From: RGIG1681 sp045596905
Lineage (GTDB): Bacteria; Bacillota; Clostridia; Christensenellales; UBA1242
NCBI GenBank assembly: GCA_045596905.1
Contig: JAZODG010000016.1
Coordinates: forward strand, 1 to 59,184
Direction: 5' to 3'
DNA length: 59,184 bases
Positions 1-9,800 of the stretch are shown here, one piece after another. Position 1 is the first letter of the stretch, and the number at the start of each line of letters is the position of its first letter. The notes beneath the pieces were generated by a model. That model worked only from the letters and a program-made list of their open reading frames with translations, had not been told where the DNA came from and ran no database searches. The position numbers were made by a program, and so were the translations under genes.

Positions 1-1799
1 AACATCAAGATATAATTTTATATGGTTCAAAAGAACGAATCCCAATGAGAATAAGAGAATTTGGTTCTCATCGTTGTAGAAACGTGCTCCAAAAATTTGT
101 CGGAGTAATTCCGTTTTTAATGAAACATTACAATGTTGAAAGCGAATATTGGAAAGCCGAAATAGAAAAATATATGGTCACAACTCCTTGTGAAAAATGT
201 GGTGGTGCAAGGCTTAAGCCATTTCCACTTGCAGTTAGAATAAACGGAGTAAATATCTACGAGTTTTGTTTAATGCCGATTGATAAAGCGTATGAATTTG
301 TGACTGATTTATATTTAGTTTTATCAGATTTCCAGATGAAAATTGGCAAACAAATCCTTGATGAAATCCGTGCAAGATTGAAGTTCTTGCTTGATGTCGG
401 GTTATCCTACTTGAACCTTGCAAGAACTGCAGGAACTCTTTCTGGTGGTGAAGCTCAAAGAATTCGACTTGCAACACAAATTGGTAGTGGTTTGATGGGG
501 GTTTTGTATATTCTTGATGAGCCAAGTATTGGCTTACACCCTAGAGACACACAAAAATTGATTGCAACACTTCAAAGACTTCGTGATTTGGGCAATAGTG
601 TGCTAGTTGTTGAACACGATGAAGAAACAATCAGAACAGCTGACTATGTTATTGATGTTGGTCCAAAGGCTGGGGTGCATGGTGGCAGAATAATTGCAAC
701 TGGATCACCAAATGAAATTGCTAATTGTGAAAATTCACTCACTGGTGCTTATTTATCGGGAAGAAGAGAGATTAAAATTCCTGAAAAAAGAAGACCTATG
801 TCAGACATAACACTTGAAATTATCGGCGCTAGACAGAATAACTTGAAAAATATTGACGTTAAAATTCCACTTGGAAGGTTTGTTGCTGTTACTGGTGTTT
901 CAGGTAGTGGAAAGTCTAGTTTGATTAATGAAATACTTTATCCAGCAGTTGCAAATAGAATAAATAAGTCAAATTTGCAAGAAGGTTTATATAGTGAGAT
1001 TAGGGGTGTTGAGAATATTGATAAGGTTGTTGTTATTGATCAAAGCCCAATTGGACGAACCCCACGAAGCAATCCTGTAACATATACTGGCGTATTTTCT
1101 GCAATTAGAGATCTTTATGCTGCTTGTCCTGAATCAAAATCAAAGGGATATTTGGCAGGCAGGTTCTCATTTAATGTTAAAGGTGGCAGATGTGAAGCTT
1201 GTGCTGGTGATGGTGTAATCAAGATTGAGATGCATTTCTTGCCAGATGTTTATGTTACATGTGATGAATGTAAGGGGAAAAGATACAATAAAAACACACT
1301 TGAAGTTAAGTATAAAGGCAAAACAATTAGTGATGTTTTGAATATGACAGTAGAAGATGCACTTGAATTTTTCTATAATATTCCATCAATAAAAAACAAA
1401 TTGCAAACTCTTTATGACGTCGGCTTAGGCTATATCACTCTTGGTCAATCTGCAACAACACTTTCAGGTGGCGAAGCTCAGAGAGTTAAACTTGCAACAG
1501 AACTTGCAAAGCGTTCAACAGGTAAGACATTGTATATTTTAGATGAGCCTACAACAGGTTTGCATACATATGATGTTGAAAAACTAACAGCTATTTTAGA
1601 TAGGCTTGTTGCCAGTGGCAATAGCGTTATTGTTATTGAACATAACACAGATATCATGAAAATTGCTGATTATATCATTGATATTGGCCCTGAAGGTGGC
1701 GATAAAGGTGGAACTATTGTTGCAACTGGAACGCCAGAAGACATTGTTAAGTGCAAAAACTCATATACAGGTGCAGCATTGAAAAATATTTTGAAATGA
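1..1799 (+). CDS. uvrA: UvrA, excinuclease ABC subunit A (5'-truncated by window edge)
   Basis: Damage-recognition ATPase of nucleotide excision repair; it loads UvrB on damaged DNA in the cytosol. The reading frame is open from base 3 and reads DIILYGSKERI before the first ATG at 45, so that ATG is internal and the N-terminal third lies outside the window. Visible in order: a zinc knuckle (CEKCGGARLKP), the first ABC signature LSGGEAQRIRLA with Walker B ILDEPSIGLHP, the second Walker A GVSGSGKSSL, the second zinc module (CEACAGDG followed by CDECKGKR), the second signature LSGGEAQRVKLA and Walker B ILDEPTTGLH. All key elements look intact. It ends with TGA, showing that TGA is a stop in this genome. 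Confidence 0.97.
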   Translation, partial: HQDIILYGSKERIPMRIREFGSHRCRNVLQKFVGVIPFLMKHYNVESEYWKAEIEKYMVTTPCEKCGGARLKPFPLAVRINGVNIYEFCLMPIDKAYEFVTDLYLVLSDFQMKIGKQILDEIRARLKFLLDVGLSYLNLARTAGTLSGGEAQRIRLATQIGSGLMGVLYILDEPSIGLHPRDTQKLIATLQRLRDLGNSVLVVEHDEETIRTADYVIDVGPKAGVHGGRIIATGSPNEIANCENSLTGAYLSGRREIKIPEKRRPMSDITLEIIGARQNNLKNIDVKIPLGRFVAVTGVSGSGKSSLINEILYPAVANRINKSNLQEGLYSEIRGVENIDKVVVIDQSPIGRTPRSNPVTYTGVFSAIRDLYAACPESKSKGYLAGRFSFNVKGGRCEACAGDGVIKIEMHFLPDVYVTCDECKGKRYNKNTLEVKYKGKTISDVLNMTVEDALEFFYNIPSIKNKLQTLYDVGLGYITLGQSATTLSGGEAQRVKLATELAKRSTGKTLYILDEPTTGLHTYDVEKLTAILDRLVASGNSVIVIEHNTDIMKIADYIIDIGPEGGDKGGTIVATGTPEDIVKCKNSYTGAALKNILK

Positions 1800-1801
1800 T
1801 A

Positions 1802-1830
1802 TTGAAATTGATATAAAACTATGGTATAAT
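1802..1830 (+). promoter_or_regulatory. Sigma-A-type promoter for the 1860 gene
   Basis: TTGAAA at 1802-1807 and TATAAT at 1825-1830 with a 17-nt spacer; TGG just before the -10 gives an extended -10. It begins right after the uvrA stop codon, so the next gene is probably transcribed separately from uvrA. Confidence 0.6.
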
Positions 1831-1859
1831 TTTATTATCATAACTATTAGGGAGTTTTT

Positions 1860-2885
1860 ATGAAAAGGATTATATCAATTATTTTGATTGTTTTATGCCT
1901 TGCAGGTATTGGCGTTGGTTGTTATTTCATTTTTAGAAAAAACAATGTTGATTCCATTGAAGTTGTAGGTGATATGCAAACAATTTACTTTGTGAACGAA
2001 ACCACTGATGTTAAGTTTAATCAATCAAAATTAAAAGTTACATATAAAGACGGAACATCAAAATTATTTGATCTCAGCTATGATTTGGTTAAGGTTAAAA
2101 ACTTTAGCACTTCTGTTGCAAACGATGGATTAATGAAGATTGTGTATAAGTCACACGAAATCGATATTAGATATCAAGTTGTTTACAGTGGTTTATATTA
2201 TTTGAAAACCATTGAATCTTCAAACGTTGTTGGTTCATCTGTTAATAGTTCAGAAAGCAATTATGTTGCTGGGCTCAATGAATCAACCGGAACAGATAAG
2301 ACCACAGCTATTGAAATGATTTATTTCTATAGTGATGGCTGTTGCGATTATTATACAAGAACATCTTCAACATCAGCATGGTATATGGATGATGGTCACT
2401 GTGATAATACATTTAACTATACAATCGTTGGAAACAAGATTATTGCAAATCTTGGAGCAGAAAAGAAATATGAAATCACAGCAAGTTTCTCATCAGAAGG
2501 TGTGTTGTCACTCAATAATGTTGAATGTGAATATTTTGATGAAAACCACACAGATTTCTTAAAATCAAAAACAGAAAGAACTTTTGCTTTCTATGAAATG
2601 AAAACAGAAAGAGTTGTTGATACAGTTAGTGTTAGTGGACATAGCTCATTAAGTCCTGTTCAATTTGAAGTTAGTGATACTTATGAATCAAGTGGAAAGA
2701 AATTGGTTTTGAAAGTTGATTATAAAAATGACAACTTCTTAAAGACTGTTTACGTAAGATTCCACACATCAATGCTTATTGAAAAACAAGGCTTTAATAC
2801 AAATTCAGTTGTTATTTCAGCAATTGCTGCAAGAGCATTCTATAAGTCAGTTGGTTTCAATATCTATTATGTTGTAAACGCTTAA
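1860..2885 (+). CDS. Membrane-anchored extracytoplasmic protein of unknown function
   Basis: Not recognised. 341 aa. One N-terminal hydrophobic helix (about residues 4-25, IISIILIVLCLAGIGVG) is followed by a polar region rich in Ser, Thr, Tyr and beta-type sequence, so most of the protein probably sits outside the membrane as an uncleaved anchor or a secreted domain. Residues 30-100 (VGDMQTIYFVNETTDVKF, then KVTYKDGTSKLFDL) resemble a bacterial Ig-like fold, but that is a weak impression. Start chosen at ATG 1860 with AGGGAG upstream. Monocistronic between its own promoter and a strong terminator. Confidence 0.75.
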   Translation: MKRIISIILIVLCLAGIGVGCYFIFRKNNVDSIEVVGDMQTIYFVNETTDVKFNQSKLKVTYKDGTSKLFDLSYDLVKVKNFSTSVANDGLMKIVYKSHEIDIRYQVVYSGLYYLKTIESSNVVGSSVNSSESNYVAGLNESTGTDKTTAIEMIYFYSDGCCDYYTRTSSTSAWYMDDGHCDNTFNYTIVGNKIIANLGAEKKYEITASFSSEGVLSLNNVECEYFDENHTDFLKSKTERTFAFYEMKTERVVDTVSVSGHSSLSPVQFEVSDTYESSGKKLVLKVDYKNDNFLKTVYVRFHTSMLIEKQGFNTNSVVISAIAARAFYKSVGFNIYYVVNA

Positions 2886-2887
2886 TA

Positions 2888-2918
2888 AAAAATACATACG
2901 GAAGTATGTATTTTTTTT
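2888..2918 (+). terminator. Rho-independent terminator
   Basis: AATACATAC / GTATGTATT stem with loop GGAA, flanked by an A-run before and eight T after; directly after the stop of the 1860 gene. Confidence 0.85.
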
Positions 2919-2941
2919 GTGCTTTTTGAAATCATTTATGT

Positions 2942-3664
2942 ATGGCGATAATGCTTCTAAGGTCTATTATTATTTATATTTGCGTTCTCATTGTTATCAG
3001 GTTAATGGGAAAAAGGCAGGTTGGAGAAATGCAACCGTTTGAATTTGTTATAACTTTAATTATTGCAGATTTGGCGTGTATTCCTATGGCAGAACTATCA
3101 GTGCCAATTGTCCATGGCATTGTTCCAATCATTTCATTATTGATTTTACATTTTCTTATTTGTTTTTTATCAAGAAAATCACATTTTGCCAGATATTTGT
3201 TAACGGGCAAACCTGCAGTTGTGATTAGCCCTAAGGGGATAGACTTTAATGAACTAAAAGAACTAAATATGACTCTTGATGATTTGTTTGAGCTTATGCG
3301 TGGCTGTGACGTGTTCAGAGTCAGTGAAATTGCTTATGCCATTATTGAAACTAATGGAAATTTATGTGTAATCAAGAAAGCTCAGTATGAAAACGTTACA
3401 AGGGAAGACTTAAAGGTCAAAGTCAGTCAAAGTACATTACCAATCAATATAATAATGGACGGCAAAAAGATTGAAGGGAACATTAAGCTTGCAGAGATTA
3501 ATGATGAGTTTATTAAAGAGTGTTTGGTTAAGTCAAATACAAAAAATATAAAAGATATTATCTTAATGACACTTGATGGAAATGGTGAAGTATTTGTTCA
3601 AGAAAGGAACAAAGATGAGTATTATGTTTTTAATATGGATTATAGCGGGGGTGACAAATGGTAA
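2942..3664 (+). CDS. DUF421 (YetF/YdfS-like) membrane protein
   Basis: 240 aa. The N-terminal 80 residues hold three membrane helices and the family signature RLMGKRQVGEMQPFEFV. A soluble C-terminal part follows, with the expected GKPAVVISPKGIDF segment and an acidic LDDLFELMRGCDVF stretch. DUF421 proteins are inner-membrane proteins of poorly defined role, common in spore-forming Firmicutes. The start is uncertain: ATG 2942 has no clear Shine-Dalgarno, and ATG 2951 (MLLRSIII) matches the usual family start equally well. It overlaps the DUF4363 gene by 7 nt, and that pair plus a SpoVB homologue is a recurrent clostridial neighbourhood. No promoter is evident in the 23 nt after the preceding terminator. 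Confidence 0.88.
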   Translation: MAIMLLRSIIIYICVLIVIRLMGKRQVGEMQPFEFVITLIIADLACIPMAELSVPIVHGIVPIISLLILHFLICFLSRKSHFARYLLTGKPAVVISPKGIDFNELKELNMTLDDLFELMRGCDVFRVSEIAYAIIETNGNLCVIKKAQYENVTREDLKVKVSQSTLPINIIMDGKKIEGNIKLAEINDEFIKECLVKSNTKNIKDIILMTLDGNGEVFVQERNKDEYYVFNMDYSGGDKW

Positions 3665-4053
3665 AAAAGTGGATTACCATGATAGCCTTGTCCATAATCT
3701 TGGTTGCAGGGTGTGTTATTGAATCGATTTATATTAATAGGTCCTTTAACTGGCTTATTAATAGTTTGGAGACTTTGCAGATTGAGCTTAGGGAAAATAA
3801 AGAAAAGTGCGACACTGAAGAGCTTATATATGATGCTAACCAGGTGCATATAAAGTGGGGTGAAAAGACCAAGGTGCTTAAGTGCTTGATTTGGCATAGT
3901 GGTGTCAAAGATGTTGAAACAGGTCTTGCTAGGGTTGCAGTTTATGTTGAAGAGAATGACTACAAAGAAGCATCTGCAGAGCTGGCGTCACTTATTGATT
4001 ATTGTGCACATTATCTTGATGATTTTCATATTTCAGTTGAGAACGTGTTTTAA
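3658..4053 (+). CDS. DUF4363 family protein
   Basis: 131 aa. An N-terminal membrane helix (about residues 5-25) is followed by an alpha-helical extracytoplasmic part with the family pattern W...L...E......A...V...W near residues 30-70 (ANQVHIKWGEKTKVLKCLI) and a C-terminal helix ending HYLDDFHISVENVF. The ATG lies inside the end of the DUF421 gene behind GGGGGTG, suggesting translational coupling. Function unknown; context suggests a small partner of the DUF421 protein. Its stop overlaps the convergent flippase gene by 4 nt, so no intergenic terminator exists here. Confidence 0.82.
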   Translation: MVKKWITMIALSIILVAGCVIESIYINRSFNWLINSLETLQIELRENKEKCDTEELIYDANQVHIKWGEKTKVLKCLIWHSGVKDVETGLARVAVYVEENDYKEASAELASLIDYCAHYLDDFHISVENVF

Positions 4054-5564
4054 TACGAATGTCTTTTTCTGAACAAAATAACCTTGAAGTTGGCAACATT
4101 AAATATAAGCATAAAGCCTATGGTTATCGCTAATGTTATGATTGATGAGATAAACATTGATATTATATCATTAAAACAAATAAGAGAGTTGATGATATAA
4201 CCAAATGCTGAAGACAATGCAATTATTAATAGAACTGTGAAAAGTGTTTTAAGAAAACTTAGGTCGATAAGTTTTCTTTTTTTGAGCATAAAAGCATTCA
4301 TAATTGCAGAAGTGATTGACATTAAGAAATATCCAACAATAAGGGCGAAAGTTCCAATATATTTTGGTAAAAAGATAATGCATAAAATCAATAGGGCTGA
4401 AGAAACTATATGATTTTTTAGTGACTTGAGTTCCAAACCAACTGCATTCAAAACTGATGAAGTAATTTGTGAAAACCCAAGTGGAATCATGACAATGGTT
4501 GCATATGATAAATAAACACCTGCTTTTGTGTTGCCGAACAAGAATTTACATATTGGCGTGCCAAGAGCCAAAAATACTGGTATTAAAATTGATGAAAAAA
4601 TGAGCGACATTTTGATAGAAAACATAATTTTTGATTTAAGTGAGCCTATATCCTTTATTGTTTCGTTATCAATGTCTTTTGATTGTTCACTTATTGACGG
4701 AACCATTGTTACTGCAAGTGAGCTGATGAGTGTTGAAGGAATCATAATGATTGGAAATGTCATACCCATGATTATTCCAAACTCTGACAAGGCTTCAGAA
4801 CTAGAATAACCATAAAGTTGAAGTCTGATTGGAATGATTATTGCTATGATTGATGATACTATCGAAGAAATCGTTCGAACTGCAGTGATAGGAGTGCTGT
4901 CTTTTGCCAGGGTTTTAAACTGTTGTTTTGGACTAGATAGATTTCCACCAGATTTAAAGTATATAACAATAACCACAATTGAAGATATAACACATGCCAA
5001 CGTTAGAGACAATGCAGTTTTGTTTGTTGGTGAAACGTTGATAAATGTAGCATTAAACAACAAGAATAAAATCAAGATTCTTGAGATTTGTTCAATAAAT
5101 TCGGTTATGCTTATTGCAAAAAATTGTTTTTGTCCCCAAAGTGCGCCCCTTAATACTTCATAAATAGATGAGAAGATTAAGGCAGGAAGCAGAATATATA
5201 TCATTTCAATTGATGCTGTTGATGTAAATATGATATTAAGAAGAGACGGAAATAACAAAAAGATGAGAGAAACAGCAAGACAGATGATTCCTGTGATTAA
5301 AAGTCCCGATGAAACGATTGAACCTATGGATTTTTTGTCATGGTTGTAGGCAAAGTATGATACATTGCGTGATAAAACAACAGGTATGCCACTTGATACA
5401 AATGTCATGAGTACTGCAAAGATGCTCATGGCAACTTGATAGCTTCCAAGAAGTTCGCTGCCAAGTTCACGGGATAAATAAATTTTTAATAAAAAGCCCA
5501 TAGCTCTTGTTGCTACTGAAAAAAAGGTTACACAAAACATTGCTTTAAAGATTTTACTGGTCAT
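4050..5564 (-). CDS. spoVB: SpoVB-like polysaccharide flippase (MATE/MurJ superfamily)
   Basis: 504 aa with about 14 predicted membrane helices and very little soluble sequence. The N-terminus TSKIFKAMFCVTFFSVATR and the segments SRELGSELLGSYQVAMSIF and SSGIPVVLSRNVS are typical of the stage V sporulation protein B group, which moves lipid-linked glycans across the membrane for cortex or wall synthesis. It lies convergent to DUF421-DUF4363, a frequent arrangement in sporulating Clostridia; this does not prove that the organism sporulates. The ATG has no Shine-Dalgarno; instead a perfect TATAAT (5571-5576) ends exactly 6 nt before it, suggesting a leaderless transcript. Confidence 0.88.
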   Translation of the reverse strand: MTSKIFKAMFCVTFFSVATRAMGFLLKIYLSRELGSELLGSYQVAMSIFAVLMTFVSSGIPVVLSRNVSYFAYNHDKKSIGSIVSSGLLITGIICLAVSLIFLLFPSLLNIIFTSTASIEMIYILLPALIFSSIYEVLRGALWGQKQFFAISITEFIEQISRILILFLLFNATFINVSPTNKTALSLTLACVISSIVVIVIYFKSGGNLSSPKQQFKTLAKDSTPITAVRTISSIVSSIIAIIIPIRLQLYGYSSSEALSEFGIIMGMTFPIIMIPSTLISSLAVTMVPSISEQSKDIDNETIKDIGSLKSKIMFSIKMSLIFSSILIPVFLALGTPICKFLFGNTKAGVYLSYATIVMIPLGFSQITSSVLNAVGLELKSLKNHIVSSALLILCIIFLPKYIGTFALIVGYFLMSITSAIMNAFMLKKRKLIDLSFLKTLFTVLLIIALSSAFGYIINSLICFNDIISMFISSIITLAITIGFMLIFNVANFKVILFRKRHSY

Positions 5565-5570
5565 AGAAAA

Positions 5571-5576
5571 ATTATA
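5571..5576 (-). promoter_or_regulatory. -10 box of a candidate leaderless promoter (spoVB)
   Basis: On the minus strand TATAAT is followed by TTTTCT and then the ATG, which would place the transcription start at or next to the start codon. No clear -35 hexamer was found 16-18 nt upstream. Confidence 0.45.
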
Positions 5577-5652
5577 TGTGTTTGCGATTGATTTTAGAAT
5601 ATTGACTGACTTTGACCTTTAGAATATTTTTTTTAACTCTTTTTCACATTAT

Positions 5653-5682
5653 TTGCGTTGTAGGGGGAATATAGTATATAAT
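5653..5682 (+). promoter_or_regulatory. Promoter for the 5700 gene
   Basis: TTGCGT (5653-5658), 18-nt spacer, TATAAT (5677-5682). The gene's Shine-Dalgarno AGAGGT follows. Confidence 0.5.
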
Positions 5683-5699
5683 AGAAGCAGAGGTACTTT

Positions 5700-6824
5700 A
5701 TGTTTACTATTAGGAAAATTGAAAAAAGAAAAGATTTAAAGAAGTTTGTGAAATTTCCAACAAATCTTTATAAAGATAATGACAATTATGTTCCACCAAT
5801 GGAATCTGATGAATATAAGATGGCAACAAAAAAGAATGCGCATTACAATGAGTGTTCTCAAGCATACTTTTTAGCAGAAGAAGATGGCAAGGTTGTTGGT
5901 AGAATCGCTGCCGTTGTTGTTTATCCATATAATAATAAAAATAATTGCAAGTACGCAAGATTTACAAGATTTGATGTTATTGATAATAAAGAAATCGCAC
6001 ATGCACTTTTGAAGACTGCTGAAGATTGGGCAAAAGAACAAGGAATGGAATATATTCACGGCCCACTTGGTTATGATGACCTTGAGCGTGAAGGCTTGAT
6101 GGTTGAAGGTTTTGATAAACAAGGTTGTTTTATTACAAGCTATAACGCACCATATTATCAAGAGTTTATTGAAAGTTATGGTTATAAGCCAGATGCAAAG
6201 TGGGTTGAATGGAGATTTCAACTTCCACAAAAGACTGATGAAAGAGTAGAAAGGATTGCTGAAGTTGTTACAAAGAGATACGGATTCCATGAAAAACCAT
6301 ACAAGAACGTGAAGGAACTTATTAAAAAGCATGGCGACGATTTCTTCAACCTGATGGATGAAACATTCGTTAATCTTTATGGAACTTATCCATTTAATGA
6401 TGAACTTCGCAAGCAAACCATTGCAATGTTTAAACTTATCTTAAATAAAAAATATTTATGTTTGGTTTTTGATAAAAATGAAAAGTTAATTGGTTTTGGT
6501 TTGTCATGGCCATCACTTGCAAGAGCTATGAAGGAAACCAACGGAAGAATGTTTCCATTTGGATTTATAAAATGGCTTATTGCGTTAAAGAGACCAAAAG
6601 CCGTTGAGCTTGGAATCATTGCCGTTAAGCAAGAATATCAGAAACTTGGTGTAACAGCGTTTATCATTAAAAATCTTATGGGAAGACTCAATTCAATCAA
6701 AACTGCAAAATATGCTGACACAGGTGTTCAACTTGAAAATAACACAAATGCTATTCGTTCACTTGAAATGTTTGAAAGGGAACTTATCAGAAGAAAGATT
6801 TGTTATATTAAAAAATTAAAATAA
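5700..6824 (+). CDS. YghO-like GNAT-fold acyltransferase
   Basis: 374 aa, cytosolic. The N-terminus follows the YghO-type pattern: KFVKFPTNLYKDNDNYVPP, then YFLAEEDGKVVGRIAAVV (GNAT beta strands) and IHGPLGYDDLEREGLMVEGF, with NAPYYQEFIESYGY at about residues 146-159. The C-terminal half contains a second GNAT-like unit (LIGFGLSWPSLARAMKE, then ELGIIAVKQEYQKLGVTAFI, where an acetyl-CoA-binding loop would lie). Substrate unknown. Start ATG 5700 has AGAGGT upstream. Monocistronic, between its own promoter and terminator. Confidence 0.78.
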   Translation: MFTIRKIEKRKDLKKFVKFPTNLYKDNDNYVPPMESDEYKMATKKNAHYNECSQAYFLAEEDGKVVGRIAAVVVYPYNNKNNCKYARFTRFDVIDNKEIAHALLKTAEDWAKEQGMEYIHGPLGYDDLEREGLMVEGFDKQGCFITSYNAPYYQEFIESYGYKPDAKWVEWRFQLPQKTDERVERIAEVVTKRYGFHEKPYKNVKELIKKHGDDFFNLMDETFVNLYGTYPFNDELRKQTIAMFKLILNKKYLCLVFDKNEKLIGFGLSWPSLARAMKETNGRMFPFGFIKWLIALKRPKAVELGIIAVKQEYQKLGVTAFIIKNLMGRLNSIKTAKYADTGVQLENNTNAIRSLEMFERELIRRKICYIKKLK

Positions 6825-6853
6825 ACAGTCAACCGACTGTTTATTTTTTTTTT
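6822..6853 (+). terminator. Terminator after the 5700 gene
   Basis: Nine-pair stem TAAACAGTC / GACTGTTTA with loop AACC, then ten T. Starts at the stop codon. Confidence 0.85.
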
Positions 6854-6856
6854 GCA

Positions 6857-6886
6857 CAAAAAAAGAAAGCTTTCGCTTTCTTTTTT
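6857..6886 (-). terminator. Terminator for the giant surface protein gene (can act on both strands)
   Basis: AAAAAGAAAGC / GCTTTCTTTTT stem with loop TTTC; it starts at the stop codon (6885-6887) of the minus-strand gene. Confidence 0.8.
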
Positions 6887-9800
6887 ATAAAATACCATCT
6901 TTGTTTTTGTTTGATAATTCATCAACAGTGTCTCTTTCTTTTGATTTCTTCACTTTGATGATTTCAATGTCTTTTTCATGGTCGTTCTTATATTTCTTAG
7001 CAAATTTGATTGGGTGTTTCTTTAAGATAACAGCAACCAATGCGACAGCCATTGTCAAAACAAGTAACAATGAAGAGAAGATATAGAAGAATGTAGCCCA
7101 GCTTACTGAGTTTTTGTCATCAGCTTCTTCTGTTTCTTCAGTCTTTGTTGATGTAGCTTTTTCATCATAGAACTTCTTGATTGTTGTTTCATTTTGTTCA
7201 GCTACTTCAACGTAGTGGTCAAATTCTTCAGCATTTGGATAAGATACAAATTCAACACCAGCGATAATTGCATATCCTGCACAAGTTTTTGATGTTTTGT
7301 CTGTAGCTTCGCCAATAGAGAAGTCGATAGCAATGTTTGAAACAGCGTCTGTGCTGTTTGTTTTTACCAATACTTCATAGCATACAAATCCATTTTTATC
7401 AGCATTTGTTGCGTCTGTTGTGTTGATATTTGTCCAGCTTGCGCTGAGAGCATTGATTTTGATGTTTAAACCAACTGAATCGCTTTCAAAATCACTTGTT
7501 TTTACATAAATTCTAACGGCTACAAATGAACCTTTTGTAATAGAATTTTTGTATTTTTGTGTGATGAGTTGATAGTCAGATGAATAGCTGTTTGCTAAAA
7601 TCAATACGTTTTCTGAATATGTGTTTTCAAGCTCTTCAGCAGGGATAACAACGTTATTGAGTTCGATATCCTTTGTTCCGAAGTGATAAACATAAGAATT
7701 CTTTGTTTCTTTTGCAGAAGTATGAGAGTTGTCATCTTCTTCAGCACCTAAAACAACTTTGTCAAGGCTTGGAACTGAAACTGTTTTGTCAGAAATTGTT
7801 TTAACTTCTTCTGTGCAGTCTGAGTATTTATATAATCTATAGCTTGTTTTTGTTGAAGCATATGTTGTTGCCATAACAACTTCAACGCCTGAAGCTGTAG
7901 CATTAATCTTGAATGTGTCTTCACCAATTTTTGTTAACTCAGTTGTGAGTTCAGCATCAGAATATAATTTGTAAACATATTTATTTGTTGTTCCATTGAA
8001 TGTTCTGTGAACATAATATGTTGTGTCACTGATTACAACTTCATAAACTTCACCAATATAATATGTTACTTTATCAATTGTTACAGAGTAGGTTGTAACA
8101 GATTCTTTATCGTAATATGTTGCAACTACTGTTCCATTTGAACCAACAGTATAAAGGTTTGTGTTTGTGAGAGTGTGTGTGAATTCTGATTGATCATATG
8201 CAACAGAATCTTCTTTAGAGTTGTTGCTATGAATTGAGAATTGTGGTTCTGTAAAGTTAACAAATCTTGCAGTTTTGATAACTTCATAGATGTTTTCTGT
8301 GTTTGAACTTGTGATGTTTGCATCAGTATAAACTTGATCTTTGATAGCATCATAGGTCTTTGTTGATTTGATGCAAGATACTGACTTAAAGAAGCTTGCG
8401 CCATATGCATCTTCAACACCGATTTCAAGATATACAGATGTTGATGAGCTTGATGTTGCAATATAGTAAGTGTATGTTTGCCAACCAGATTCAATTTCAG
8501 AAGATTCAAGTGTCATACCCATGATATAATATTCGCTTGTAAGTTTTGAGTTAGAGTAGATATTTGAAACTAAAGTTCCATTAAACTCTGGAGTCTTATA
8601 GAACTTGAATGATAATTCATAAACTGAATTAGCTGAAAGTGAAATTGAAGCAGAGTACATTTTGTATGTGCTCTTGTAGTTAGAAATTGTTTCACCAGTG
8701 ATTGCTGTGTAGTTAACTGGAGCATTGATAACATAGATGTTGCTGAATGTGTCAATTCCATCTACAGGTGGTTTTGTTGCGAAGCTTGAGCTAAGTGTTG
8801 CAAAATAGCCTGTGTTTTTAAGTGACATAATACCAGCTTTAACTGATTTTGAGTTGCCACCAACAGCTGTCCAGCTTTCAGCAGTTTTAAGTTCGTTATC
8901 ATTTGGAACATCTCTGTTTGTAACATTGATTAAGTCAAAGTTGCCGTTTGTAACACCAGTTGAGATAAGTGATGAACTTGGGCTTAATGAAAGGGCACAA
9001 GTTTTGTTGTCAGAGTCTGAGCTAGCTGTGTCATAAAGAGCACTTGTGATTCTTTCAATCTTGATGTTGTCAAAGTAAACAGTTGAGTCTTTTCCTGCGC
9101 TTAATACCAAATAACAATCTTGGTCTTTTAATGCGTTACCTTCAACATAAAGGTAAACAGGCATCCAACCATATTCGTTTACAACAGCGTTTGTGTAAGC
9201 TGATGTGTTTGCATCAATAGAAATTGAAGCAGTTCTGAGTGAACCATAGGTTGGTTCATTCTTTGTTTCTTGAACAGAGTTGATGTCAATTTTTGCTTTG
9301 CCATCTTTATCTGGTGAATAAACCCAAACAGTAATCTTTAAGTAATCCATACGTCTAACTGTGAATCTGTTAGATGTTACGCCAAGAGCTGTGTTTGTGT
9401 TTTTGTTTGTAAGTTTTAATGCGAAGTTTTCATCTTGGAAAGGAGATTCAACATAAACAACATCTTTCTTGTCGTCTTTTTTATCTTCTTCAGCTTCTTC
9501 TTCGTCTTCGTCAACTTTGGTTTTTTCAATGATGTTTGTGATTTCAACATCAAGGTCACCATTGTTGTAAGCTTGTCTGAATTGTTCAATAGAGTAGTCA
9601 ATCTTTGAATCACGACTGATGTAATATCTCCACAATGTTGTCATGTTTTCATACATTGTGTAACCAGTTGTGTTTTTGTCAATTTTAGCAAGTGAGTCAC
9701 TGTCTAAAATTGTTTGAAGAGTATCGTCTTCAAAGTTGAACATGTCTTCATCAAACATATCAACTTCAGCTTGTGTTTTGTAATCAAACTTATTTGATGC

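Noticed and set aside
45..1799. ATG at 45 as the start of a short UvrA
   Set aside because: The frame is open to base 3 and reads UvrA sequence (DIILYGSKERI) upstream, so the gene is cut by the window edge.
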